A stretch of 64,000 nt of DNA. It comes from Mimachlamys varia (taxonomy: Eukaryota > Mollusca > Bivalvia > Pectinida > Pectinidae). The notes under the pieces were generated by a model that was not told the origin of the DNA, ran no database searches, and worked only from the letters and a program-made list of their open reading frames with translations. The DNA lies in assembly GCA_947623455.1 (NCBI GenBank), contig OX392530.1:4439501-4503500 (forward strand), read 5' to 3'. The position numbers were made by a program, and so were the translations under genes. Below, one piece after another: positions 1 through 11,234 of this stretch. Numbering within the stretch: the stretch's first letter is position 1; every line of letters begins with the position of its first letter.

Positions 1-299
1 TATCATTTCCTCTAAGATATATCATGACATCATATAAGTTGGTTTCCTCTTTAAATGTATGATAGTTGATCGAATGGCGTTGTTCCTTGAATTAATACCG
101 TATAAGGTTACATATTTACAGGCATCGTTTAATATTAAATGAAATTCTACAGATGCACAGTTGTTTCAGATTATACAAATTGGGTACGTAGTTCGACGAA
201 AGATTAATTTTAAAATGAAATATATCGTTCAGAATATATGATTGTATTTAAATATTGGTCAAAATATAATTATATCTTTGTTGCAATACTAACTGTTAT

Positions 300-1557
300 G
301 GTCCTTTTACAAAACTAGCCAACATCTGACTATGTCTTTACACATTGACCGGTTTTTCGAAAGATGAAATACTACCATGCTTCTGTATTACAATCTTTCC
401 AAGTACCGGTTAATGAGCAAGATGCTGACCTTCCTTGTCTTTATTGGATACCGAAACAACACAAGGATCCTTATAAGCAACGTTTTATCGCTGGCTCTGC
501 TAATTGCTCGTCCACGCCATTATCAAAACTTCTTACTACAATTCTTAATACCATAAAATCAGGGCTTCAGTCGTATTGTGACACTGTATACTCCAGAAGT
601 GGAATTAATGGGATGTGGATTTTGAAAAACTCGAAAGATCTTTTGATCAATCTTGAACACCCCCTCCTAAAAAATGTCTTTTTCGATCAAAACATTTGAT
701 TTTTCCACCCTGTACACTACCATACCTCATACAAAATTGAAGGAACGCCTCCGATCTCTTGTTATGAGAGCTTTCTTTTCCAAGAAAGGCGGACGACGAT
801 ACAAATATATGGTAGTGGGATATCTTGGAGCATACTTTGTAACAAACACGACAAAAGCTAAGAGGAAATATACTGAAGAAGATATAGTAAGGATGATTGA
901 TTTCCTGGTCGACAACATTTTTGTTGAGTTCGGAGGAAAGATTTTCCAGCAGACTGTTGGCATTCCCATGGGATTAAACTGTGCCCCACTCTTAGCTGAC
1001 TTGTTTTTGTTTTCATACGAGGCTGAATTTGTGGAGGAGCGTATCAGGACAGGTAACAAAAACCTTGCCAAATCTTTTAATTTCACTTTCAGATATATCG
1101 ACGATGTGTTGTCTATAAACAACAAGAAGTTTGCTGACCACGTCGATCGTATATACCCTTCTGAACTTTAAATAAAGGACACAACAGACTCTTCTACCTC
1201 GATCTCTACTTAAACTACGACCAACATGGACAGCTTACTACTAAGCTTTACGTTAAACGTGATGATTTCAATTTTCCGATCGTTAACTTTCCGTTTCTTG
1301 ATAGTAATATCCCTGCTTCTCTAACCAATGGTGTTTACATGTCGCAGTTGATTCGGTATTCCAGGGCTTGCTCTAAATATCAGGATTTTCGTGATCGATG
1401 TCGACTGCTGACAAACAAACTAACAACACAAGGATTCGAGACATGCAGGTTGATCAGAACTATGGGCAAGTTTTATGGTCCCCATCTTTGTCTCATTGAG
1501 AAATATTCTGTATCTTTAAGTGATATGAAGATGGACGTTTTTGAGTATGATCATTAG
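300..1557 (+). pseudogene. Penelope-like element RT, broken copy 1
   Basis: Decayed reverse transcriptase of a Penelope-like element, which would have copied the element's RNA into DNA. The frame from 364 to 699 holds the N-terminal RT block with LYWIPKQHKDPYKQRFIAGS. After a frameshift in an A/T-rich run near 665-690, the frame from 674 to 1171 continues with FDFSTLYTTIPH, then GIPMG (about 957-971) and the catalytic YIDD (1094-1105). Compared with the copy at 5.5 kb, a GAA codon became the stop at 1169-1171, and 13 bp are missing near 1191. The thumb/C-terminal part resumes at 1339-1557 (YSRACSKY, KFYGPHLCLIEKYS) and ends at TAG 1555-1557. No GIY-YIG endonuclease domain follows the RT. The 5' limit is unclear and probably truncated. 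The motifs leave little doubt about the PLE assignment; the clade is open. Confidence 0.88.
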
Positions 1558-2145
1558 TGTGTTTACTTGTTGTGATTGACAATGATACTCGGTTCTCATT
1601 TTGAGAACTTGATGTTTACCTAGATGTGACAAAGATTTACATGGCGGGTGTCCTCGATGAAGCAGAAGACGCTTACTCTTCCGGAACACCTGGTCTTATT
1701 CTCTTGTACTTTTGCAAGGGTCTCCCTGTGAATCTGTCCTTTGTTCATATTTTGCCCCTGGTTTTATTTTCTATCCTAGACCGAATTTCTTGGACTTATT
1801 GTACACATTTACTCTTTTATGTATACATACTTTATTGGTCATCTGTGTGATGAAGGTTACAGAATACGTAACGTACTGGTCATCGAAATGTCACATAAAC
1901 ATTCATTGGCTGTGTTAGCAGAAAAATCTTTACAAAAATACTTGATCATCTGAAAAATTATAAGAAATATATTGAGTCTACGATTCTAAGAAATATTTCT
2001 GTCGGTTACCTCTATTTTCACGGGGGTTTCCATGTAAATCTTCCATTTGTTCCTATTTAGCCTCTAGTTTAATTGATTTTAAGTTCGGATTATGATTTTG
2101 TTGACGCTTTGGTACTCTTTGGCTTTTTTTACGTTCTACACACAA
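1558..2145 (+). mobile_element. PLE 3' tail with second partial tail
   Basis: Non-coding 3' end of the PLE after its stop codon. Landmarks shared with the other copies are a CTCATTTTGAGAACTTGATG block, ACATGGCGGGTGTC, GACGCTTACTCTTCCGGAAC, ACACCTGGTCTTATTCTC and the terminal GACGCTTYGGTATTCTC. The first tail fades near 1795. About 190 bp of unplaced sequence follows, and a second tail fragment runs from about 1990 to 2145, repeating the last third (CATGTAAATCTT to GACGCTTTGGTACTC). The duplication points to a partial tandem copy. Confidence 0.75.
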
Positions 2146-2275
2146 GTACATCAATAATGTTGACGTCCTACACACAAGTACAACAACACTGTTGACGTCC
2201 TACACACAAGTACAACAACACTGTTGACGTCATACAAACACGTACAACAATACCGTTGAAGTAATACATTTATTT
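2129..2275. repeat. 32 bp tandem repeat, about 4 copies
   Basis: The unit GTTGACGTCCTACACACAAG plus 12 further bases (TACAACAACACT) repeats with exact 32 bp spacing at 2161, 2193 and 2225, with a degenerate copy on each side. The 2225 copy contains the palindrome TGACGTCA. It begins where the PLE tail ends. Confidence 0.8.
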
Positions 2276-2279
2276 GTTC

Positions 2280-3790
2280 AACAATGCTGCTGCAGGATGT
2301 TCACAACGCCAAACCCTCCGTGTGCCATATTGACACATGTTATGCTCTCTCTTATCGAACCTTATTTGCATTTTCCATTAGAGTTGGATCTAGATTGATA
2401 AATGTTTTTTTCAAACAATGTCTTCTTACCAATAAGACTCGTTAATGACGAAGGGTGTAAGAAAAGGAAATTCCACCCTAAGGATTTTCAAATTTGGTAA
2501 GACGCGAGGCTGTAGAGCATTTTTCATTCACTTCAACTACACCTGAATAAGCTCAAAAACCATGAAAAAATCATTTTTTTTCTTGGAGCTATTTTGACAA
2601 AAACAAATGTGTCAGCGAGATTAAACATACCTCCTTTTTGCAAACAATTTTTGTGCAGAAAAATTAATCTCACCTTTTTTAATGTTCACGGTTGAATTTT
2701 TTAAAACGTTTTAAATTCATTACGTCGGTTTTTTATCCTTTCGGTATAAGATTTTACCGTATTTGTGACGTCACGTCATTGTTGTGCTATTGTGACGTCA
2801 CATCGTGGCTGTACTGTACGGGTAGATGTGTGATACAACCACAGCGATCATAGGTGTATTGCCAAGTATTACACAGTAAGAAATGAGGAAAATACAAGAA
2901 AATTACGCGGATTACTTGAAATATTGTACTAGATGATTTTGTTTTCAATTTCAGGTTAAATGAGTGTCACATCAGTAGCTTATATCATCCTCATTTACTC
3001 GTTACGTTGATTTAACATTGGATCAAATTTCCCCTGATATTTCCAATAATGATCTGACTTAATCCTCAACTTAGTCTTTCTTGTTATGAGGAGGTTTGAA
3101 CTAGTTGCACTGAAAAACCAGCCCACCACAACCCGCATAACATGATGATAACACAGAATATGGCTGGTTTCTTCTGTTGGATGCGTTTTCAGCTCTCTCA
3201 CATCTCGGAACCATCATTAAACACACTTCTATCTTTCTCGGCTTTCTTGGACATCGTACTAACGAGATGGATTCAAAGAGCTCATACACGTTCGTGATGC
3301 CAGTGTTCTAAATGCGACTAATCGCCATGTAGGGACCGATAGTATCATGGCGCTTACCATTAGAACCATTAAGAAAGCATGGCCTATATATTGTGCCCAT
3401 GCTATAACTCGCAGACGGAACCTTTGTGACTATAAAAATACATGTTATCTTAATTGTATTTCCTTTGATATACATTAAGCACTATACAAATCTTGCTCAG
3501 TTAATTAAAACACTTCCTCATGTTTGTTAGCAGTTCCAATGCTGGTGTGGTAGGGAACGTTAGACAAACTGTCTTAACTTTCTTTTGTTTTTCTTTTTTT
3601 TTTTAAATTATGTCTAGCTGAACAAATACTTTGGCGTCACGTTTTTGCCTTTCTAACAATTTTTCCAAAGCTTTTATTCAACGTTGCACGATTTCTGATA
3701 TGGTATAACTGACAAACATTATAACTTTCATAAGCTCATGTTTGCTCTGTGTATGCTTGAACCCATTGCCGGAATATACATATGACATTA
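2280..3790. other. Gene-free stretch; two CRE palindromes, half foldback
   Basis: No gene recognised. Around 2450-2500 a segment (GGAAATTCCACCCTAAGG then TTTTCAAATTTGG) resembles one arm of the foldback element at 36955-37095. Perfect TGACGTCA palindromes lie at 2766-2773 and 2793-2800. Short open frames on the minus strand near 2995-3289 have no recognisable product. Confidence 0.5.
2766..2800. promoter_or_regulatory. Paired CRE-like palindromes
   Basis: Two perfect TGACGTCA octamers (2766-2773 and 2793-2800), both within TGTGACGTCAC contexts and 27 bp apart. This is the consensus for CREB/ATF bZIP dimers. No adjacent gene is recognised, so function is unknown. Confidence 0.35.
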
Positions 3791-3792
3791 TA

Positions 3793-3911
3793 GTCCGAAG
3801 GGTTCTGACTCTCTGATCGGGTCAATATTGGGACGTCGGCGGCTCTAAGAGTGCGAATTCCTTCTAATTAAATAACGTGAAATTTCAGCGGCCCGTACAC
3901 GGGTGTCGCAG
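3793..3911 (+). repeat. Dispersed short repeat, copy 1 (pair with 48492-48610)
   Basis: About 120 bp matching the reverse complement of 48492-48610. Shared blocks are GAAGGGTTCTGACTCTCTGA, an AATATT...GGACG block, GAATTCC and a palindromic end (CCCGTACACGGG here, CCCGTGCACGGG there). It is probably a small non-autonomous DNA element; superfamily not determined. Confidence 0.6.
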
Positions 3912-4614
3912 ATAAAGCAATGTTTTATGTTTTTATGACAACTTTATTGCATGCACATTATATCAATGGAAAGAACATATATTTGTCCACTAACCTTCTG
4001 ATGTTATCAAGTTTGAAAAGGTCATTAATTAATTGTGATCACCAATTTAAAAAAAAAACATATCTTCTTGAAATTGGCCAGCGTCTCATATCGCCTGATT
4101 CAAAATATGTAGTTCACAAAGAAGCTCTCTCGAACGGTGGGCCTTTTCAAAAACAACATCTGTAATAGTAATACCAGATGACCATCGACTGCAAGCAGTT
4201 CATACAGAGACGTCTGTGATTTTGGTTCACGTTATCGCTGACGACCGAATTAATAATGTAAGTTTAATTTCGGATTGTAAAAAAAGTATTTCAAACGCAA
4301 AAATGTTCCTTTTATAAGTTGCCTATAATAACATATCATACTAATAATCTATGCCTGCTACATGTATGTATAACCGCAATCCATATAGGTTGCTACCCCC
4401 TTGCTTGCCTCTTTAACAGTCTTACAAACCAGCTCACTTCGCAAGGCTTTGCCGTGTCATTTTTGTTAGTAGCCAAACGCGTAGGTGACGCCGCCTTAAG
4501 TATGCATTAGTTACGACCCGTAGTTTTAGCAAATTAAATACGTTTTTAAGCAAATTACGTTAATTTGAATTAGTGGTATTAAGAGAAAGTACAAGTTTTG
4601 TGGTATTTTAAAGA
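3912..4614. other. No gene recognised
   Basis: AT-rich sequence with short open frames (3920-4165 and 4319-4510) that lack any family signature. I see no repeat or RNA gene here. Confidence 0.5.
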
Positions 4615-4788
4615 TACAATAGAACCTCGTTATCTCAAAGTCGACTGTATTAAAACTTCGAGTTAACCGGGTATTCAAGTCACACGAGTTTAAATGATAT
4701 TAAAAGGTTGGCCAGAACCGACAAAATACTTCGAATTATACAGGGTCTGCGATTTATACGAGTTCGAGATAACGAGGATCGACTGTTG
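4615..4788. mobile_element. Pogo/mariner-like MITE, copy 1
   Basis: About 174 bp with imperfect terminal inverted repeats: the left end reads TAGAACCTCGTTATCTC, and the right end is the reverse complement of a CAGTCGATCCTCGTTATCTC-like sequence. Internal inverted blocks (ACTTCGAGTTA and ACGAGTTCGAGATAACGAGG) extend the foldback. It matches the copy at 9223-9402, which has clear TA ends. TIRs of this type fit Tc1/mariner (pogo) derived MITEs. Confidence 0.7.
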
Positions 4789-4789
4789 T

Positions 4790-5469
4790 TCACACAGTCA
4801 TTAATACGTGTATCACCATCATCATTTAAGACGATACATGTAAATGAATATCACCGTTTCGTTGATACCTAATTACACTAAAAATTAGAATGTTAATATT
4901 TTATTTTTAATTTAAATGGTTGCAATTAATTTTGTACATGACAAACGAGCCACAATCATATTTCTCCTTACTATGGATACGGAAAAACATAACCTCTATA
5001 ATTAACTTTACAAATTATCCAACTTAATTCCTGTTATAAGCGAACCTCCCCTAGGACGTTGGAAATAAGGGCATACATGCAGATCGTTAACAGAGTAGAT
5101 AGAGGCAAATGACTCAGCAGGACGGTCGATTACCTGTCTGATGCTCAGAATTCAGTGATTACATTCGATTACAATCCGTGGGAGCTATAACAACATCTGC
5201 AACGACCAACGTACGTTGTAGTCAGAGACTAATCTACGTTGTCAAATGTTTTATTGAATGCCTTCAGTTTTACTTCATCTGATTATTAATAAACAACAAA
5301 TAGCAGAGAGGATATATTATTTCTAAGATGGATATCGTATACCAAATAAGGTTAGGACAGGGCAAGTATGAAAATATTCATATTAAAAAGATAAATCATC
5401 GTGTACGATACATTTATCTGATTTGGGGCTGTCTTATATAAATATAAATGTATCGCCTATGTTTTTTGG
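4790..5469. other. No gene recognised
   Basis: AT-rich sequence without a coding or repeat signature that I can support. Confidence 0.5.
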
Positions 5470-6173
5470 TGAAAAGTACAACAAAAGTTAAGAGGAAATA
5501 TACTGAGAGGATATAGTACAAACGACATCATTCTTGGTTGACAATAGTATTGTTGAGTATGGCATTCCCATAGGAACACTCTATGACTCATTCTTAGCTG
5601 ACCTGGTTTTGTTTAAATACCAGGCTGAATTTGTAGAGGAGCTAATCAGGACAAGAAACGAAAACCTTGCCAAATCTTTTAATTTCACTTTCAGATATAT
5701 CGACGATGTGTTGATTATAAACAACAACAAGTTTTCTGCCAACGTCGATCGTATATACCCTTCTGAACTTGAAATAAAGGACACAACAGACTCTTCTACA
5801 TCAGCTGCTTACCTCGATCTCTGCTTAAACTACGACCAACATGGACAGCTTACTACTAAGCTATACGATAAACGTGATAAATTTCAATTTTCCGATCGTG
5901 AACTTTCCATTTCTTGATAATAATATCCATGCTTTTCCAACATATGGTGTTTACATGTCGCAGTTGACTAGGTATTCCAGGGCTTGCTCTAAATATCGGG
6001 ATTTTCGTGATCGATGTCGACTGCTGACAAGCAAACTAACAACACAAGGATTCGAGACATGCAGGTTGATCAGAACTATGGGCAAGTTTTATGGTCGTCA
6101 TCTTTGTCTCATTGAGAAATACTCTGCATCTTTAAGTGATATTAAGATGGACGTTTTTGAGTATGCTCATTAG
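5470..6173 (+). pseudogene. Penelope-like element RT, 5'-truncated copy 2
   Basis: This copy starts at about 5470 with the block matching position 850 of copy 1 (ACAAAAGCTAAGAGGAAATA), so it is 5'-truncated. The segment between that block and GIPMG carries internal deletions. The frame 5534-5917 covers a degraded GIP motif, then NLAKSFNFTFRYIDDVL with YIDD at 5696-5707, then AAYLDLCLNYDQHGQLTTKL. A frameshift near 5870-5880 moves the frame to 5841-6173, which carries NFPFLDNNI, YSRACSKYRDF and KFYGRHLCLIEKYS and ends in TAG. It keeps the LEIKDTTDSSTSAAYLDL region that copy 1 lost. It is not functional as it stands. Confidence 0.88.
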
Positions 6174-6432
6174 TGTGTTGTTGTGATTGACAATGATACT
6201 CGGTACTCATTTTATGAACTTGATGTTTACTTGGATGTGACAAAGATTTACATGGCGGTTGTCGTCGATGAAGCAGAAGACGCTTACTCTTCCGGAACAC
6301 CAGGTCTTATTCTCTTGTACTTTTGCAAGGGTCTTCATGTGAATCTTTCCTTTGTTCATATTTTGCCGATTTTGAGTTTAGATTATGATTTTGTAAACGC
6401 TTTGTTATTCTCTTATTTATTTTCTAGGGCTT
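6174..6432 (+). mobile_element. PLE 3' tail of copy 2
   Basis: The complete tail follows the stop codon: CTCATTTTATGAACTTGATG, ACATGGCGGTTGTC, GACGCTTACTCTTCCGGAAC, and a terminal GTTATTCTCTTATTT at about 6418-6432. The stretch around CCTGGTTTAATCG is deleted. Confidence 0.85.
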
Positions 6433-6872
6433 GCTCTAAATATCGATAATTTCGTTACAGATATCGGCTGTCAAACAAAGTTGTTGCACAGGGAGATGAA
6501 TGGTTGATGATGACTATGAACAAGTTTTAAGGTAGCCATCTTGGTCTCATGGAGAAATATGTTGAATACTATATGATACGTAGGTGGAAGGTTTTGAATA
6601 TTCATTAGTGTGCTTATTGGTTGTGATTGAGAATGATGACTCGGTTCTCATTTTGAGGACTTGATGCTTACTGGGATGTGACCAAGATTTTCATGGCGGG
6701 TAATGTTGATGTGCAGAAGACGCTTACTCTTCAGAAACACCTGGTCTTAATCGCTTGTACTGTTACAACGGTCGCCATGTAAATCTTTCCTTTGTCTATC
6801 TTGTATCTAGTTAAATCGATTTTGAGTTCTGATTATGGTTTTCCTTTACGCTTCGGTATTCGATATTTTTTC
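6427..6872 (+). mobile_element. Second PLE copy joined head to tail
   Basis: Directly after the first tail's terminal TTATTTATTT, the sequence re-enters PLE coding DNA at CTAGGGCTTGCTCTAAATAT (about 6424-6444). It runs through the degraded C-terminal coding part (GGTAGCCATCTTGGTCTCAT, AAGTTTTAAGG) and a second complete tail to TTCGGTATTCGATATTTTTT (about 6872). This is a 5'-truncated copy immediately downstream of another, the arrangement that creates pseudo-LTRs in PLEs. Confidence 0.85.
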
Positions 6873-9222
6873 ATAAACTAGAAACATAAAAAAAACCATA
6901 TATACAAATAACAAAACACACAAATTCAGAGAGTTAGGGTACTAACTACACATCCTAACCAAGTCACCCAACACCTTAAATATGTGATAAATGTCAAAAT
7001 AAAATAATGCAATTTGAACAAAATAATTCAAATTTCAATTAGTGCATTAGCCTTTGTATAATGAAATCTTTCTTAATACTGATTTATTGAAAGATAACGT
7101 GCGACCACGAATTCTTCCATTGAGGCATTTTCTTAAAACTGAATGTTCAAAGAAGTGTCAGTGGTCTACTTAAATTGATTGAAATTGAGTCGCGGCTAAT
7201 GGGCTTGCTGAAATAAGAATGATTACAACTTACAAAACATTTTAAAGATTGTAGAATGGGCACACTTCATCTCTTAATGACAAATAACCTTTTAACCATT
7301 TTATGCGAGAAGGTCATACAATGGTCAGCCGTAGTCGATGTTGCCGGCATTACCAGTTTCCATTATGAACAGTCCGTGTACTCGTACATCACTGAAGGGC
7401 TTAATGGTTAACGCCTGCTTAGAGGTAAATGACCAGATATGTCCATGCAAGAAAGTAATCTAAGTAGAATATCTACAGCGTATACTATTTAGGGTGTTTA
7501 CCGGCATGAGTCGTAGCTTTTACGAGTATGTACGGCTACTGCGTCTGGTTATCGAATCTGTGTCTGAAAGGTGTTTGTCATACTTATTGTTTAACGCCAA
7601 GTAGTTAGCTTATCCAGGACGCGGATGATTTGATAAGTATAGACACTTTATTGTGGTTGATCAATTCGGTAGGTGCTTTTCTCTGAAATTGTTGGTTGTT
7701 AATGCTTGATCTGGTTCTATCCCAAGTCTACAGACCAAGGAAGCTGTAGGGGACCGCGCTACATGTCCAAGCAATGAATCAATTTGGATGCGAATTTGTT
7801 CTTGCGACAGCAAACGTTGTTGTAAATGCGATGGATGAGGCAATTAGGAGACACCTCACACGACAGGATGCAAAATAATAGATCGTTTGCGAATTTAAGT
7901 TTTGTTTGGAAACTACAAAAACACTGTAGTGTCAGCTCAAGGTTAAATCAACGGATGTTCTATGTTCATATCAATTTCCATTTGCAAGTCATACATTTGT
8001 TTTATAATGTGTCTTAACATGCAAATATTCTTGATCATTGGTAAATTTAACGTGTAAATTGTATGGATATAATAAACATTTGTTTTGATGCTACCTGCAT
8101 AAATTGTATGAACCGTATGGCAATGGAATAAAATAACATGGAAATATCATTTATGTGCTTTTTCCTATTCTCATATCATGTCAACGCATTTAAACTTAGC
8201 AAACGCAACTCATTTAAACTTAGCCAAAAGCGCTGCATCGAAACAAAAAAAATATCGTTTTTATATGTTTTTGAACGATTGCAATGATTTAGAGGTACAA
8301 CAATTCATTTAAGCAACTGGATTCGACTTTAAACTTCAAATGTGTTCTTCTCGTATACTACTATTAACTCACACTGGCTCATCAGTATTGGTATTATAAC
8401 AGATACAAATTACACCATTCTGATCAATTTAGCAAAACAAATACCACTCGAAGTTCCTAGGAGATCCAACTTATAGCCTGGCGTGTGATGATTATGTCCT
8501 TTGCGCATGTGAAGATCAAATCAGCAAGCTGCTTGTCGGCTGCTCTGATTGAAAGGATAAATTTCACTTTCGCTGAGCGAGGATTTGGCGTGTTCTTAAC
8601 AGGTGCTACTTGTAACAGGGAAGGTTCAGAGTTACTTTCCCTGTTGCTTGTTATTGCTGTTTATCATGATTATGTTTAATTAGTGTGAAAAAACATAATT
8701 ATATCTATTGTTAGGGTTTAAGTAAAATATTATTTTATGTAAATTATGAATGTATATAATACTGTTAAGTATTACAGATTGAGGAATACGATGAATAATT
8801 CACTTCTTATTGTACGTTATTTTGCAAATTACAAAGATACCTGCTACTTTATATGTATTTTATTACATGTATATAATGAGTATCCTTGTAGGTCAAAGTG
8901 GGTCAAAGTTCTAGCTTTGACCCTTAGTAATGAATTACTTGTTCCGATAGGTTCTCTAGCATTGTTTATACCTATATATTTGAACACGGAATATTTCAAT
9001 GGGTCTTGTATAAATAAGGTGATTTTGAGATGCAAACTGAGTGTTCTGGTGGTAATTCGTTGTAAGACGAGTACATTAAACAGAAGATACCGAGGGCAAC
9101 TTAATCGAACCTTGGTTGACAGTGGGACTTCGTAGGTGGCAACAGCCAGTCCTGTTACATAAAGTATTGTAGTCAATATTAGGTAAATCGTCATTTGTGA
9201 CCACGTCACTCTGAATATAATG
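6873..9222. other. No gene recognised
   Basis: Low-complexity AT-rich DNA with several overlapping short frames (7661-7843 minus, 8485-8679 plus, 8746-9135 plus, 8844-9209 minus). None has a family signature. A small hairpin, GGGTCAAAG ... CTTTGACCC, lies at about 8898-8921. Confidence 0.5.
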
Positions 9223-9402
9223 TACAGTCGAACTTCGTTATCTTGAAGTCGACGGAACCATAGGGAAAATTCGAGGTATCAAAGTTTTCGAGTTATGCGA
9301 GTTTGAATGCTTGTGAAAAGTTTGGCTGGGGCTTACAAAATACTTCGAATTAAATGGGTTATTCGAGTTATATGAGTTTGAGATAACGAGGTTCTACTGT
9401 AT
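9223..9402. mobile_element. Pogo/mariner-like MITE, copy 2
   Basis: A 180 bp element bounded by TA. The left end is TACAGTCGAACTTCGTTATC, and the right end read on the minus strand is TACAGTAGAACCTCGTTATC. Sub-terminal inverted blocks (TTCGAGTTATGCGAGTTTGA against TTCGAGTTATATGAGTTTGA) are also present. The TA boundaries support Tc1/mariner-type (pogo) transposition. It has no coding capacity. Confidence 0.8.
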
Positions 9403-10020
9403 TTTGTAAGTGGAAAAGCAATAGTATTGTTTGCTAAGATATACATGTGTCTTCGTTCACTTTACGTATAGGAAATATAAGAAAACCGCTACCAGATAGT
9501 CTCGTAACTACGCTTAGTTTATAAGGTATATCAAACATGCAGTGTATGTATATCTCGACAAACCTTTATCAAATAATCAAACTTATATTTACACACCCGA
9601 CATTGACTTGACGTGGAAAACGAATCACGGTAAGATCAGTGTTTCCGCCTACATCATTATCCTGTAGCGATATTCTGTAATCAATTGATAGCTTTGATAT
9701 ACAATTGTGAGCTCTGCAAGAACAGTGGCGATTGCGTGATTACTTTTCATCTTGCTCCTTTGAATAAATGTCGGCAGCCTGTTATCAGCAACCAACGTAA
9801 ATTCAAATATATATTTAGAATTTTCCGATAACAAACACAAGAGTTACAAATAGTAAATGAATCTATGCTGAGGTGCTGCTTAGTTTTGATAGTTACGAAT
9901 GTTATTGATTATTTAGATCACACACATGTGGACCACTTATTTCGATTATTCATTGTTTCCTTGTAAACAATTCATTTGTTCATGAAAATAAATTGTTTAC
10001 AGTTGACACTTCCGAAAATC
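9403..10020. other. No gene recognised
   Basis: AT-rich sequence; the minus-strand frame at 9649-9840 has no recognisable product. Confidence 0.5.
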
Positions 10021-10222
10021 GGATGACACCTACATATTTATGGCGTGTGTCGTCGATGAAGTAGAGACGCTTACTCTTCCGAAACACCTGGTATTATTCT
10101 CTTGTATATTTTCGAGGGTCTCCATGTTTATCTTTCATTTGTTCATATTTGCTTCTAGTTTAATCGATTTTGAGTTCTAACTATGGTATTCTTGACGCGT
10201 TGGTATTCTCTGATTTTTTTTC
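10021..10222 (+). mobile_element. PLE 3' tail fragment
   Basis: Tail-only copy without RT: GGCGTGTGTCGTCGATGAAG, GACGCTTACTCTTCCGAAAC, TTTAATCGATTTTGAGTTC and the terminal GTTGGTATTCTCTGATTTTT. Confidence 0.85.
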
Positions 10223-10379
10223 CATCGACTGAAAATATATAGATAATTCGTTAGATGAATATCTATGTTTGTTAATATCATAAGCAAAATTCTGAGGTTT
10301 TCAACAAGTTCATCATTTGTCCGATTGCCACTTAGCATATGGATTAATTTGTATGCTTGTTCTGATCGCAAATAATGTC

Positions 10380-10834
10380 TACCTGTAATCTCTCATTTTG
10401 AGATCTTGGTATTTAATTTGAGGTGACCTAAATAAGTGTGATCGGGTGGTGCAGTGGATAGCATGTTTGTATTTTACAAAGACGGCCAGGGTTCCGTTCC
10501 CCGAACGGACGTGTAAATGTATGGGGTCACCTGCTCGACCACCTTGTACATATAATATTCGGACCAACAAGAGTGATTCATATGTATTGGATAAATTGTT
10601 TCATAATTGTTGTATATTAAATAAAGTTTATATTTAGATTAACATGGCGGATGGCGTCGATGAAGCAGAATACAATTACTCTTTCGGAACACCTGGTCGT
10701 ACATGTAAATAGCTCCAGTATTTGTCAATGGTCTCCGTAATACATGTAATTCCTTCGTTCATATCCTTCCCCTAATAGATTTAATCGATTATGATTTCGG
10801 ATTATGGTTTTGTTTACGCTTCGTAGATATTTTT
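10380..10834 (+). mobile_element. PLE tail interrupted by a SINE
   Basis: The PLE tail starts with CTCTCATTTTGAGATCTTGG and GAGGTGACCTAAA. It is cut by a SINE at about 10438-10636, then resumes with TTAACATGGCGGATGGCGTC, GAAGCAGAATACAATTACTC and TTTAATCGATTATGATTTC. The flanks match an uninterrupted tail on both sides, so the SINE arrived later. Confidence 0.8.
10438..10636 (+). mobile_element. tRNA-derived SINE nested in PLE tail
   Basis: The head resembles a tRNA: box A-like GGTGGTGCAGTGGATAGC (T replaced in part by the preceding CGGG) and box B-like GGTTCCGTTCCCCGAAC. The body GGTCACCTGCTCGACCACC follows, then a 3' end AATAAAGTTTATATTT shared with the SINE at 19344. The pol III boxes are partly degraded. 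Confidence 0.75.
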
Positions 10835-11194
10835 AGGTATACTTAGAAGGTCGGCTAGTACCGGTCAGACCTTTTTGCGATGTTCTGAATGTAATTTGCT
10901 TGTCTCAAGTGGAAAATCTTACGTTTATAGCTTACTTCTGGCAAAGATAAAGCTGGCGAAAGTTCTCCTCTGTTTGCATTCCCCTATATTACTTGTACGA
11001 AAGAAGACTTTTACTTTTTTTTTTTAACACTCTTGATAAGCCTTTGTCATTCATTTCTTATCGCCAAATTATATTGTTGAACTTTTGTTTTAAATGCGGC
11101 ATGGGGCTTATTTTTGAATATTTATTACTCAGTCTGTCTTGGAAATTTTGGGATCTGTTCTTACTTTAAGGACGCCATTTTGCTTTGGATTTGA

Positions 11195-11232
11195 ACTAGA
11201 TTAACATGGCAGGTATTGATGAAGCAGAAATC
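11195..11232 (+). mobile_element. Short PLE tail remnant
   Basis: Only about 38 bp match the tail (GATTAACATGGCAGG and TTGATGAAGCAGAAA). The remainder is lost or never copied. Confidence 0.45.
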
Positions 11233-11234
11233 TT

